Shown piece by piece: positions 21,969-32,800 of a stretch of DNA of 47,170 nt (position 1 is the stretch's first letter; every line of letters begins with the position of its first letter). Location: the NCBI RefSeq assembly GCF_011682145.1, contig NZ_WHJH01000057.1, positions 1-47,170 of the forward strand. Direction: 5' to 3'. The stretch comes from Massilia mucilaginosa. Its GTDB lineage: Bacteria; Pseudomonadota; Gammaproteobacteria; Burkholderiales; Burkholderiaceae_D. Position numbers and translations under genes: made by a program. Under the pieces are notes generated by a model. That model ran no database searches, was not told the origin of the DNA, and saw only the letters and a program-made list of their open reading frames with translations.

Positions 21969-24900
21969 ATGAGCACTTCCGACGCCGTCACCGAGCAGCA
22001 CGCCAATCTCGCCAGCAACGCTGTGCTCCAGGCCAGCCCCGGCACCACCCTGGCCGCCCCCGGCAAAAATATGCAGGGCTGGAGTGGCGATGACATTCTG
22101 TATGGCTCGGAACTGAACGACACGATTTCGGGCAATGGCGGCTCGGACCGGATGTGGGGCTATGCCGGCGACGACTACATCATCAGCAACGACCCGGACG
22201 ACGACTCGCGCGCCGGGTCCGACGACCTGGTCGGCTTCGACGGCAACGACACCCTCCTGGGCGGCCGGGGCAGCGACAGCCTGAACGGCAACTTCGGCAA
22301 TGACTTCGCCGATGGCGGCGCCGGCAACGACCGGCTCGTGGGCGAACTGGGCAACGACACCTTGCACGGCGGCGCGGGTCACGACACGCTCAACGATTAC
22401 GAAGGACGCGATTGGCTAGCGGGCGGCGCCGGCGTCGATCTGCTGTACTCGGAGCGCGGCGGCAGCGCCCTGCTCGATGGCGGTGACGGCAACGACATCT
22501 TGCTGGGCGACGGCCAGGACACCTTTATCGGCGGCGGCGGCAACGACCGCATCAGCATCCGCACCCGCGCCAATGAAGCGCTTGCTACCACCCTGGCCGA
22601 CGGCGGCGATGGCAACGACCTGTTCAGCGTGGCCTTCCTCAACCAGGGCACGGCGCGCGTGAGCGGCGGCGCCGGCCGCGACGTCTTCCTGCTGGAGCGC
22701 GAGAACGGCGCCAACGGCTACGTGGTGACCGATTTCGCCAGCGGCCCCGAGGGCGACCGGATCGACGTCAGCAAGTTGCTGGCCGGCGTCGACCTGTCGC
22801 TGGGCGACCCGTTTTCCAGCGCGCGCGGCTACCTGAAACTGGTGCAGGACGGCGCCGACACGGTGCTGCAGTTCGACGCCGACGGCGCCCAGGGCACGGC
22901 GTCCGCCTTCAAGACCGTGCTGCGGCTCGAAGGCGTGGCGGCGGCATCGGCCGCACCGAACATCTCGGCCAGCGTGCTCACGCCAGACGGCATCAACGAT
23001 GGCGAGACCCTCATCGGCGGCGGGCGCAACGACGACATTCGCGGCTCCGAACTGAACGACCGCTACGAAGGCAACGGCGGCGCCGACACCGTGAATGCGG
23101 GTGCGGGCAACGATACCCTGCTGGGAGGCGACGGCGCCGACTGGCTGTTCGGCGAAAGCGGCGACGACCGCATCGAGGGTGGCGAGGGCGACGACATCCT
23201 GGGCGGCGGCGCAGGTTCGAACACCGTGCTCGGCGGCGCAGGCAACGACAGTCTGGATGTGGACTACGCCGGCGACAGCCTGCTCGATGGCGGCGATGGC
23301 AACGACGACATGACAGCGGGCAATTACATCAGTCTCAAGACCGGCACAGTGACACTGTTCGCCGGCGCGGGCGACGACCGCATCGAGATCACCGATGCGC
23401 CATCGACGGTGACGGTGACGGCGAGCGGCGGCAGCGGGCGCGATACCTTCAAAATGTGGATGTACGGCACGCCGGATAGCACCCCGAACGCCACCCTGAC
23501 CGATTTTTCGACAGGCGCCGAGAGCGACCTGCTCGACCTGTATCTGTTTGGCTCGCCGTCGGATTCCGCAGCCAATCCGTTCGGTTCCGAGGGCTACCTG
23601 CGCCTGGAGCAGCGCGGCGCCGACACGGTACTGCGCTACGACCGCGACGGCGCGGCCGGCAACGACTACACCATGATCGACGCGCTGACTTTGCGCAACG
23701 TGGTCGCCACCAGCCTCACCAGCGCCCATTTCAAGCAGGGCTACGATCCGGCGGCCGGCTTCTTCGGCCGGGTACTGACCGGCACCGCCGGGGCCGACAG
23801 CCTGCAAGGTGACGCGCGCGCCGAACACCTGATCGGACTGGCGGGCAGCGATACCCTGCTTGGCGGCGGCGGGGACGACCTGGTCGAAGGCGGGCTGGAC
23901 GCCGACCTGCTGCAAGGCGGCAGCGGCAACGACAGTATCTTCGGCGGCACGGGCGACGACACGCTGGCCGGCGAAGCGGGCAACGACAGCCTGGTGGGCG
24001 GGGACGGCAACGATATCCTGGGCGGCGGCGCCGGCGACGACATCCTTCACGGCGACGACGACGACGACATCCTTACCGATGTGGAAGGTAACAACGTGCT
24101 GGCCGGCGGTCGGGGCAACGACGTGATCGTCACGACCGGCAGCGGCAGCGACAAGGTCGACGGCGGTGACGGCGACGACACCCTCACCGGCGGCGCTGGC
24201 GATACGCTCGACGGCGGCTACGGCCACAACCATCTGGTGGCCGATTTCACGGGCGGCGCCCCAGGTTCCGTGCGCATGGTGAGCGCGGGCGGGAACGTGC
24301 TCACCTTCGGCCCTTCGCTGGCGTTCCAGGACGTGCTCACCAGCAGCGAGTTCGGCAACAATCTCTACGCGTTCGCGCCTGGCGCGCACGCCGGGCAGGT
24401 CACGATCACCAACTTCGATCTCGACTATCCCAATGACCGGATCGACCTGGACGCCCTGATTCCGCAGGTCGTGGCCAATTACACCGGCAACCCGTTCGGC
24501 GCGCTCGGCTACCTGCGCGTGCTCGCCAGCGGCAACAACACACTGCTCCAGTTCGACGAAGACGGCGCCGCCGGCAGCGTGGCGAGCTTTCGCACCATTC
24601 TCACCATCAACGGCGTCGCGCCGTCCCAACTGAGCGCCGATCACATCGCCGGCGGCATGCATCCGAACGGTTCGGAAGATGGCATCAGCGTGTGGGGAAG
24701 CGGCACCATCAACGGCGCGCGCGGCAACGATACGCTTGACGGCGGGCTGGACAACGACAAGCTGTCCGGTTTCCAGGGCAACGATCGGCTCAACGGAAAA
24801 GGCGGCGACGATTCGCTGTTCGGCGGGGCGGGCAACGACAGCCTCGACGGCGCGCTCGGAAGCGACGCGCTGTTCGGTGAACAGGGCAACGACAGCCTGC

Positions 24901-25760
24901 TGGGCGGCGAGGGCGACGACAAGCTCGACGGCGGCGCCGGCGACGACGTGCTCGACGGCGGCATCGGCAACGACACGCTCGGCGGCGGCGAGGGCGCCGA
25001 CATCCTTAAGGCCGGCGATGGCGACGACAGCTTCGACGGCGGCGCCGGCAACGACGAACTGAACGGTGGCGAGGGCAACGACATGCTGCACGGCGGCGCC
25101 GGCGACGACACGGTCAATGGCGGCAACGGCGACGATGCGCTGTTCGCCGACACCGGCAACGACGTGCTCCAGGGTGGCGCCGGCAACGACACGCTGGACG
25201 GCGGCAGCGGCAGCGTGCAGCTGAACGGCGGCAACGGCAACGATGTGCTCAAGCTCACCGGCAGCGGCAACAGCGGCCTGTTCGGCGGGCGCGGCGCCGA
25301 CCTGATCGAGATCGCCGCGACGCAGCAGGCCGTGGCCGGGCGCGTGGTGGCCTCCGGCGGCGAGGACGCCGACACCATCGTCGTCACGCGCGGCGCGCTG
25401 GATAACACGGCCGTCAACGCCAGCGGCGGCGCCGGCATCGACACCTACGTGCTGCGCGGCGAAGGGCGGCTGGGCAGCCTGACGGTGAAGGATTTCACAG
25501 CCGGCGCCGGCGGCGACCGCATCGACCTCGCCGGCCTGGCAGCGCCTGCCGGCTTGCTGGAATTCGTGCAGAGCGGCAGCGCCACCCTGGTGCGCTTCGA
25601 CGCCGACGGCGCCGCCGGCCCGCTGGCGGCGGCCACTCTGATGACCTTGCAAAACGTGCTCGCCACGAGCATGACCAGCGACAACGTGGTCGATATCGGT
25701 GTCGGCGGCGCGCCGGTGGAACTGGTCGGCGTGCCCGGCAACGCGCCGCTGATCGGCTAA
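21969..25760 (+). CDS. RTX calcium-binding protein 3 (large)
   Basis: A 1263-residue putative exported protein. A leader of about 40 residues is followed by four RTX blocks (about 45-175, 344-447, 600-754 and 910-1117) alternating with four non-RTX modules (about 232-340, 489-595, 770-900 and 1150-1263). Modules carry the pattern TDFxxGxxxDxIDL then GYLKLVQDGADTVLQFDADG; the last ends [16 protein letters not shown]. The terminal module probably carries the type I secretion signal; internal copies are unusual. No adhesin, protease or lipase domain is visible. The ATG at 21969 is chosen because the leader peptide and the preceding GGGACCCAC are conserved in genes 3-5. The gene has its own promoter-like element and downstream hairpin. 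Confidence 0.88.
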   Translation: MSTSDAVTEQHANLASNAVLQASPGTTLAAPGKNMQGWSGDDILYGSELNDTISGNGGSDRMWGYAGDDYIISNDPDDDSRAGSDDLVGFDGNDTLLGGRGSDSLNGNFGNDFADGGAGNDRLVGELGNDTLHGGAGHDTLNDYEGRDWLAGGAGVDLLYSERGGSALLDGGDGNDILLGDGQDTFIGGGGNDRISIRTRANEALATTLADGGDGNDLFSVAFLNQGTARVSGGAGRDVFLLERENGANGYVVTDFASGPEGDRIDVSKLLAGVDLSLGDPFSSARGYLKLVQDGADTVLQFDADGAQGTASAFKTVLRLEGVAAASAAPNISASVLTPDGINDGETLIGGGRNDDIRGSELNDRYEGNGGADTVNAGAGNDTLLGGDGADWLFGESGDDRIEGGEGDDILGGGAGSNTVLGGAGNDSLDVDYAGDSLLDGGDGNDDMTAGNYISLKTGTVTLFAGAGDDRIEITDAPSTVTVTASGGSGRDTFKMWMYGTPDSTPNATLTDFSTGAESDLLDLYLFGSPSDSAANPFGSEGYLRLEQRGADTVLRYDRDGAAGNDYTMIDALTLRNVVATSLTSAHFKQGYDPAAGFFGRVLTGTAGADSLQGDARAEHLIGLAGSDTLLGGGGDDLVEGGLDADLLQGGSGNDSIFGGTGDDTLAGEAGNDSLVGGDGNDILGGGAGDDILHGDDDDDILTDVEGNNVLAGGRGNDVIVTTGSGSDKVDGGDGDDTLTGGAGDTLDGGYGHNHLVADFTGGAPGSVRMVSAGGNVLTFGPSLAFQDVLTSSEFGNNLYAFAPGAHAGQVTITNFDLDYPNDRIDLDALIPQVVANYTGNPFGALGYLRVLASGNNTLLQFDEDGAAGSVASFRTILTINGVAPSQLSADHIAGGMHPNGSEDGISVWGSGTINGARGNDTLDGGLDNDKLSGFQGNDRLNGKGGDDSLFGGAGNDSLDGALGSDALFGEQGNDSLLGGEGDDKLDGGAGDDVLDGGIGNDTLGGGEGADILKAGDGDDSFDGGAGNDELNGGEGNDMLHGGAGDDTVNGGNGDDALFADTGNDVLQGGAGNDTLDGGSGSVQLNGGNGNDVLKLTGSGNSGLFGGRGADLIEIAATQQAVAGRVVASGGEDADTIVVTRGALDNTAVNASGGAGIDTYVLRGEGRLGSLTVKDFTAGAGGDRIDLAGLAAPAGLLEFVQSGSATLVRFDADGAAGPLAAATLMTLQNVLATSMTSDNVVDIGVGGAPVELVGVPGNAPLIG

Positions 25761-25770
25761 ACCGGCGGGC

Positions 25771-25799
25771 GGCGGCAAGGTGCACAACGCCTTGCCGCC
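25771..25799 (+). terminator. Hairpin after RTX gene 3
   Basis: GGCGGCAAGG (25771-25780) pairs perfectly with CCTTGCCGCC (25790-25799), 9-base loop. It is conserved in position and sequence after gene 4. The following bases are TTGTCGC, so any intrinsic termination may be partial. Confidence 0.55.
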
Positions 25800-25838
25800 C
25801 TTGTCGCAAATTGTTACACATTCTTCAATCTTAACTTC

Positions 25839-25886
25839 TGTACATTCCAATCGGGCACCGGCATGATGACGTTGAACGCCTTCAAC
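25839..25886 (+). promoter_or_regulatory. Promoter-like element and start-site palindrome of RTX gene 4
   Basis: TGTACA (25839-25844), 17-base spacer, CATGAT (25862-25867) and GTTGAACGCCTTCAAC (25871-25886). Spacer bases next to the -10 differ from those of gene 3, and 4 bases rather than 5 bases separate CATGAT from the palindrome, yet both hexamers and the palindrome are unchanged. Confidence 0.6.
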
Positions 25887-25908
25887 GAACATCATTCCCG
25901 GGACCCAC

Positions 25909-28900
25909 ATGAGCACTTCCAGCGCCGTCACCAATCATCACGCCGACCTCAGCGGCAACGCTGCCCTCCAGGCCAGCCCCGGCACCACCCTGGCCGGCGT
26001 CGGCCAGAATCTGCAGGGCGGGCGCGGCAGCGACTCGCTGTATGCCTCCGATCTCAACGACACGATTTCGGGCAATGGCGGCTCGGACCGCATGTGGGGC
26101 TATGGCGGCGACGACTACATCACCAGCAACGATCCGGACGACGACTCGCGCGCCGGCTACGACGACCTGTTCGGCTTCGACGGCAACGACACCCTCCTGG
26201 GCGGGCGCGGCAGCGACAACCTGAACGGCCAACTCGGCAATGACTTCGCCGATGGCGGCGCCGGCAACGACCGGATCGTGGGCGAACTGGGCAACGACAC
26301 CTTGCACGGCGGCGCGGGTCACGACACGCTCAACGACTACGAAGGACGCGACTTGCTGACGGGCGGCGCCGGCGTCGACCTGCTGTACTCGGAACGGGGC
26401 GGCAGTGCCCTGCTCGACGGCGGCCTTGACAACGACGTGTTGCTGGGCGACGGCCAGGATACATTTATCGGCGGCGGCGGCAACGACCGCATCACGATCC
26501 GCACGCGCGCCAATGAAGCGCTTGCTACCACCCTGGCCGACGGCGGCGATGGCAACGACCTGTTCAGCGTGGGCTTCCTCAACCAGGGCACGGCGCGCGT
26601 GACCGGCGGCGGCGGGCGCGACGTGTACCTGCTGGAACGCGAGAGCGGCGCCAACGGCTACGTGGTGACCGATTTCGCCAGCGGCCCCGAGGGCGACCGG
26701 ATCGACGTCAGCACGCTGCTGGCCGGCGTCGACCTGTCCTTGGGCGACCCGTTTTCCAGCGCGCGCGGCTACCTGAAACTGGTGCAGGACGGCGCCGACA
26801 CGGTGCTGCAATTCGACGCCGACGGCGCGCAGGGCACGGCGTCCGCCTTCAAGACCGTGCTGCGGCTCGAAGGCGCGGCGGCGCAGGCGGTGGCGGCGAA
26901 CATCTCGGCCAGCGCGCTCACTCCAGCCGGCATCAACGATGGCGAGACCCTCATCGCCGGCGGCCGCAACGACGACATTCTCGGCTCCCATCTGAACGAC
27001 CGCTACGACGGCAACGGCGGCGCCGACACCGTGCAGGCGGGTGCGGGCAGCGACACCCTGTTTGGCGGCGACGGCGCCGATTGGCTGTTCGGAGAAAGCG
27101 GCGACGACCGCATCGAAGGTGGCGAAGGCGATGACATCGTGGACGGCGGCGCAGGCGCGAACATCCTGCTCGGCGGCGCAGGCAACGACAGGCTGTCGGC
27201 GGATTACGCCGGCGACAGCGTGCTCGACGCCGGTGACGGCAACGATTTTCTGGAGGTGGGTGGTTGGGCGAGCATCAAGTTCGGCACGGTGCAGCTGTCC
27301 GGCGGCGCTGGCGACGACAAGTTCGATATCGCCCAGGCGCCACCGGAGGTGACGGTGAGCGCGAGCGGCGGCAGCGGACTCGACACCTTCCGCCTGTCGC
27401 TGTACGGCCGGCCTGAAAACATCGCCAACGTGACCTTGACCGATTTTTCGGCGGGCGCCGGCGGCGACGTGCTTAACCTGTCCCTGGCGGGCCCGGCGTG
27501 GAACTACACCGGTAACCCGTTTGGCGCCGATGGCTACCTGCGCCTGGAACAGCGCGGCGCCGACACGGTGCTGCGCTACGACAACGATGGCGCGGCCGGC
27601 AGTGCCGCCACCCTGATCGACATGCTGACCCTGCGCAACGTCAGCGCGACCAGCTTGACCAGCGCCAACTTCAAGCAGGGCGACGATCCCGCGGCCGGCT
27701 TCTTCAGCCGGGTGCTGACCGGCACGGCCGGCGCCGACAACATCCAGGGCGACGCGCGCGCCGAACAACTCATCGGCCTGGGCGGCAGCGACACCCTTGT
27801 CGGCGGCGGCGGCGACGACCTGCTTGAGGGCGGCATTGATGCCGACCTGCTGCAAGGCGGCAGCGGCAACGACAGCCTCTTCGGCGGCACGGGCGACGAC
27901 ACGCTGGCCGGCGAAGCGGGCAACGACAGCTTGGTGGGCGGGGCCGGCAAGGATGTGCTGACCGGCGGCGCGGGCGACGACATCCTCAGCGGCGACTTCG
28001 ACGACGACATCCTCACCGATGCCGAAGGCAACAACGTGCTGATGGGCGGCGACGGCAATGACGTGATCGTCACGACCGGCAGCGGCAGCGACAAGGTCGA
28101 CGGCGGCCACGGCGACGACACCCTCACCGGCGGCGCCGGCGATACGCTCGACGGTGGCTCGGGCTGGAACCGCCTGTTCGCCGATTTCACGGGCGGCGCC
28201 ACAGGCACCGTGCGCATGCTGGGCAGTGCGGGCGACGACGTATTCACCTTCGGCCCCTCGCTGGCATTCCAGGACGTGATCACCAACGACGACGGGTACG
28301 GCGGCAATACCTACGTGTTCGCGCCCGGCAGCCACCGGGGGCAGGTCACCATCAACGATTTCGACCTGGACAACACCAGCGAGGTGATCGACCTGGACGC
28401 CCTGGTGCCGCAGGTCGCGGCCAATTACGTCAGCAACCCGTTCGGCGCGCTCGGCTACCTGCGCCTGCTAGCCAATGGCAACAGTACCCTGGTCCAGGCC
28501 GACGACGACGGTGCGGCCGGCAGCGCGGCGACCTTTCGCACCATTCTCACTATCAACGCCGTGCTGCCCGCGCAGCTCAATGCCAGCCACATCGCCGGCG
28601 GCATGAATCCGAACGGGTCGGAAGACGGCATCAACATGTGGGGTTCGCACTACAGCGAGACCATCAACGGCGGACGCAGCAACGACACGCTCGACGGCGC
28701 CCAGGGCGATGACAAGGTATACGGTTTCCAGGGTAGCGATGTGCTCAAGGGAGGTACCGAGAACGACACCTTGTACGGCGGCGTGGGCAATGACCTGCTC
28801 GAAGGCCAGCAGGATAACGACACCTTGTTCGGCGAGGATGGCGCCGACAGCCTGCTGGGCGGCGAGGGTGACGACAAGCTCGACGGCGGCGTCGGCAACG

Positions 28901-29715
28901 ATCTGCTCGATGGCGGCATCGGCAACGACACGCTCGGCGGCGGCGACGGCGCCGACATCCTCAAGGCCGGCGATGGCGACGACAGCTTCGACGGCGGCGC
29001 CGGCAACGACGAGATCAACGGTGGCGAGGGCAACGACGTGCTGCACGGCGGCGCCGGGACCGACACCGTCAACGGCGGCAACGGCGACGATGCGCTGTTC
29101 GCCGACCAGGGCGACGACGTGCTCGAGGGCGGCGCCGGCAACGACACCCTGGACGGCGGCAGCGGCAGTGTGCAGCTCAATGGCGGCAACGGCAACGACA
29201 CGCTCAAGGTCACGGGTAGCGGCAACAGCGGCCTGTTCGGCGGACGCGGCGCCGACCTCATCGAGATCGCGGCAACGCAGCAGGCACTTGCGGGGCGCGT
29301 GGTGGCCGCCGGCGGCGACGACGCCGACACCATCGTCGTCACGCGCGGCGCGCTGGATAACACGGCCGTCAACGCCAGCGGCGGGACCGGCATCGACACG
29401 TACGTGCTGCGCGGAGAAGGGCGGCTGGGCAGCCTGACGGTGAAGGATTTCGCGGCCGGCGCCGGCGGCGACCGCATCGACCTCGCCGGACTGGCGACGC
29501 CAGGCGGTTTGCTCGAGTTCGTGCAGAGCGGCAGCGCGACCCTGGTGCGCTTCGACGCCGATGGCGCCGCCGGCCCGCTGGCCGCGGCCACCCTGATGAC
29601 CTTGCAAAACGTCGTCGCCAGCAGCATGAGCAGCGACAACGTGGTCGACCTTGGCGTCGGCGGCGCGCCGGTGGAACTGGTCGGCGTGCCTGTCGCCGCG
29701 CAGCTGATCGGCTAA
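25909..29715 (+). CDS. RTX calcium-binding protein 4 (large)
   Basis: A 1268-residue close paralogue of protein 3 with the same leader (MSTSSAVTNHHADLSGN), the same alternation of four RTX blocks and four modules, and a nearly identical C-terminal third. Module landmarks are GYLKLVQDGADTVLQFDADG (about residue 287), GYLRLEQRGADTVLRYD (about 543), GYLRLLANGNSTLVQ (about 848) and the terminal LLEFVQSGSATLVRFDADG (about 1200). It ends [16 protein letters not shown]. Divergence from protein 3 is concentrated in the second RTX block and second module (residues about 430-560). Its own promoter-like element lies upstream. Type I secretion is inferred. Confidence 0.88.
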   Translation: MSTSSAVTNHHADLSGNAALQASPGTTLAGVGQNLQGGRGSDSLYASDLNDTISGNGGSDRMWGYGGDDYITSNDPDDDSRAGYDDLFGFDGNDTLLGGRGSDNLNGQLGNDFADGGAGNDRIVGELGNDTLHGGAGHDTLNDYEGRDLLTGGAGVDLLYSERGGSALLDGGLDNDVLLGDGQDTFIGGGGNDRITIRTRANEALATTLADGGDGNDLFSVGFLNQGTARVTGGGGRDVYLLERESGANGYVVTDFASGPEGDRIDVSTLLAGVDLSLGDPFSSARGYLKLVQDGADTVLQFDADGAQGTASAFKTVLRLEGAAAQAVAANISASALTPAGINDGETLIAGGRNDDILGSHLNDRYDGNGGADTVQAGAGSDTLFGGDGADWLFGESGDDRIEGGEGDDIVDGGAGANILLGGAGNDRLSADYAGDSVLDAGDGNDFLEVGGWASIKFGTVQLSGGAGDDKFDIAQAPPEVTVSASGGSGLDTFRLSLYGRPENIANVTLTDFSAGAGGDVLNLSLAGPAWNYTGNPFGADGYLRLEQRGADTVLRYDNDGAAGSAATLIDMLTLRNVSATSLTSANFKQGDDPAAGFFSRVLTGTAGADNIQGDARAEQLIGLGGSDTLVGGGGDDLLEGGIDADLLQGGSGNDSLFGGTGDDTLAGEAGNDSLVGGAGKDVLTGGAGDDILSGDFDDDILTDAEGNNVLMGGDGNDVIVTTGSGSDKVDGGHGDDTLTGGAGDTLDGGSGWNRLFADFTGGATGTVRMLGSAGDDVFTFGPSLAFQDVITNDDGYGGNTYVFAPGSHRGQVTINDFDLDNTSEVIDLDALVPQVAANYVSNPFGALGYLRLLANGNSTLVQADDDGAAGSAATFRTILTINAVLPAQLNASHIAGGMNPNGSEDGINMWGSHYSETINGGRSNDTLDGAQGDDKVYGFQGSDVLKGGTENDTLYGGVGNDLLEGQQDNDTLFGEDGADSLLGGEGDDKLDGGVGNDLLDGGIGNDTLGGGDGADILKAGDGDDSFDGGAGNDEINGGEGNDVLHGGAGTDTVNGGNGDDALFADQGDDVLEGGAGNDTLDGGSGSVQLNGGNGNDTLKVTGSGNSGLFGGRGADLIEIAATQQALAGRVVAAGGDDADTIVVTRGALDNTAVNASGGTGIDTYVLRGEGRLGSLTVKDFAAGAGGDRIDLAGLATPGGLLEFVQSGSATLVRFDADGAAGPLAAATLMTLQNVVASSMSSDNVVDLGVGGAPVELVGVPVAAQLIG

Positions 29716-29725
29716 ACCGGCGGGC

Positions 29726-29754
29726 GGCGGCAAGGTGCGATGCGCCTTGCCGTC
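29726..29754 (+). terminator. Hairpin after RTX gene 4
   Basis: GGCGGCAAGG (29726-29735) pairs with CCTTGCCGTC (29745-29754). The single change from the copy after gene 3 makes a G-U pair, so the stem is kept in RNA, which argues that the structure matters. Confidence 0.55.
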
Positions 29755-29793
29755 CCTGTCGCAGATTGTTACATATTCTTCAATCTTAACTTC

Positions 29794-29842
29794 TGTACAT
29801 TCCAATCGGGCACGGGCATGATTGACGTTGAACGCCTTCAAC
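29794..29842 (+). promoter_or_regulatory. Promoter-like element and start-site palindrome of RTX gene 5
   Basis: TGTACA (29794-29799), 17-base spacer, CATGAT (29817-29822) and GTTGAACGCCTTCAAC (29827-29842), followed by the ATG at 29866. Confidence 0.6.
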
Positions 29843-29865
29843 CGATCACCATTCCCAGGACCCAC

Positions 29866-32800
29866 ATGACCATTTCCAACGCCGTCACCGAGCAGCCCGC
29901 CGACCTTGCCAGCAACGCTGTCCTCCAGGCCAGCCCCGTCACCACCCTGGCCGCCCCCGGCGACAATCTGCAGGGTTCGAGCGGCGACGACATTCTGTAT
30001 GGCTCGCAATTGAACGACACGATTTCGGGCAACGGCGGCTCGGATCGCATGTGGGGCTATGCCGGTGACGACTACATTACCAGCAACGATCCGGACGACG
30101 TGTCCGCCGGCTATGACGTTCTGTACGGCTTCGACGGCAACGACACCCTTCTCGGCGGTCGCGGCAGCGACGAGCTGAACGGCCACTTGGGCAACGACTT
30201 CGCCGATGGCGGTGCCGGCAACGACCAGCTCAAGGGCGAACTGGGCAACGACACCTTGCACGGCGGCGCGGGCCACGACACGCTCAACGATTACGAAGGG
30301 CGCGATTTGCTGACGGGCGGCGCCGGCGTCGACCTTCTGTACTCGGAGCGCGGCGGCAGCGCCGTGCTCGATGGCGGTGACGGCAACGACGCCTTGCTCG
30401 GCGATGGGCAGGACACCTTCAGCGGCGGCGCCGGCAACGACCGCATCACGCTCCGTACCCGTGCCAATGAAGCGCTCGCCACCACCGTGGCCGACGGCGG
30501 CGATGGCAACGACCTGTTCAGCGTATCCTTCCTCAACCAGGGCACGGCGCGCGTGAGCGGCGGCGCCGGGCGCGATGTGTACCAGCTGGAACGCGCAAGC
30601 GGCCCGGCCGGCTACGTGGTCACCGATTTCGTCGCCGGCCCCGAAGGCGACCGGATCGACGTCAGCCGTCTGCTAGCCGGGATCGACCTGTCGCTGGGCG
30701 ACCCGTTTTCCAGCGCACGCGGCTATCTGAAACTGGTGCAGTCCGGCGCCGACACGCTGCTGCAATTCGACGCCGACGGCGCCAAGGGCAGCGCGTCCGG
30801 CTTCAAGACCGTGCTGCGGCTCGAAGGCGTGGCCGCCGAGGCGGTCGCGGCCAGCATCTCGACCAGCCAGATCACTGCGGACGGGATTGACGATGGCGAG
30901 ACTTTCATCGGCGACGAGCGCAATGACGGCATCATCGGCTCCCACCTGAACGACCGCTACGAAGGCAACGGCGGCGGCGACAGCTTCTACGCGGGCGCGG
31001 GCAACGATACCGTGCTGGGCGGTGACGGCAGCGATGGGATCTCCGGCGGCGAGGGCAACGACCAGCTCGACGGCGGTGAGGGCGACGACACCGTCGATGG
31101 CGGCGACGGCTCGGATACCGTGCTCGGCGGCGCAGGCAACGACAAGCTGTCGGCGGATTACGCCGGCCACAGTCTGCTCGACGGCGGGGACGGCAACGAC
31201 ACCTTGACTGCGGGCAGCGGTTACCAGCCCTCCAAGCTCGGCTCGGTGCAATTGTCCGGCGGCGCCGGCGACGACCGCCTCGAGATCTGGGACGGGGCGC
31301 CCGGGGTGACGCTCACCGCGAGCGGCGGCAGCGGGCGCGATACCTTCTACCTGTGGACCACCGGCTACGCGGACAGCACCCCGACCGTGATCGTGAACGA
31401 TTTTTCGGTGGGTGCGGAAAACGATGTGATCGACCTGTACATGTTGAGCGTGGGCAGCGGCTATCCCGGCAATCCGTTCGGCGCCGATGGATACCTGCGC
31501 CTGGAACAGCGTGGGGCCGATACGGTTCTGCGCCACGACGGTGACGGCGCGGCCGATCCCCAGAACCCTCTGAGGGACATCATGGTTCTGCGCAACGTGA
31601 ACGCCGCCAGCCTCACCAGCGCCCATTTCAAGCAGGGCTACGATCCCCTGATCGGCTTCGCCGGCGGGGTGTTGACCGGTACGGAAGGCGCCGACAGCAT
31701 CCAGGGCGCCGAGCGCGCCGAACACCTGATCGGCCTGGGCGGCAACGACACCCTGCTCGGCGGCGCCGGCAACGATCTGCTCGAGGGCGGCGCGGATGAC
31801 GACCTGCTGCAAGGCGGCAACGGCAACGACAGCCTGTTCGGCGGCAGCGGCAACAACACCCTGGCCGGCGAAGCCGGCAACGACAGCATCGTGGGCGGAT
31901 TCGGCAAGGATGTCATCACCGGCGGCGCGGGCGACGATATCCTCGCCGGCGAATACGACGACGACACGCTCACCGATGTCGAAGGCAACAATGTGCTGGC
32001 GGGCGGTTACGGGAACGACGTGATCGTCACCACCGGCGCCGGCAGCGACACGGTCGACGGCGGCGTGGGCAACGACACCCTCACCGGCGGCGTCGGCGAT
32101 ACGCTCGACGGCGGCTACGGCGAGAACCACCTGTTCGCCGATTTCACGGGCGGCGCCAAAGGCACGGTGCGCCTGCTGGCCTCGGGCGGCGACGTGATGA
32201 CCTTCGGCCCCTCGCTGGCATTCCAGGACGTCCTGGTCAGCGGGCGGGAGTACGGCGGCAACACCTACGTGTTCGCGCCGGGTAGCCGCGCCGGGCAGGT
32301 GACCATTACCGACTTCCATCGCGGCTACCGCCTCGACGTGATCGACCTGGACGCCCTGATTCCGCAGGTTGCCGCCAACTACGTCAGCAATCCCTTCGGC
32401 GCGCTCGGCTACCTGCGCGTGGAGCAGCGCGGCAACAGCACCGTGTTTCAGCTCGACGACGACGGCGCTGCGGGCAGCGCTGCAAGCTTTCGCACCATCC
32501 TGACACTCGACGGTGTCACGCCCGCCCAGCTGGACGCCAGGTTCATCGCCGGCGGCATGAATCCGAACGGCTCCGAGGACGGCATCCACCTGTCCGGCAC
32601 GCGCGAAGACCAGGATGATTTCAAGGGCGGGCGCAGCAACGATGTGCTCGACGGCCAGGGAGGCGTTGACGTGCTGGTCGGTTTCCAGGGCAACGACACC
32701 CTGCTCGGCGGCAGCCACAATGACACCCTGCACGGTGGCGAAGGCGACGATCTGCTGCAAGGCGGCAACGACAACGACACGCTGCTCGGTGACGCCGGCA

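Noticed and set aside
22416-25934. Very long antisense open frames across all RTX genes (more than 1000 codons in places)
   Set aside because: They mirror GC-rich, Gly/Asp-repeat codons on the other strand, have low-complexity Val/Ala/His composition, no ribosome binding sites and no recognisable domain. They appear opposite every RTX copy for the same compositional reason.
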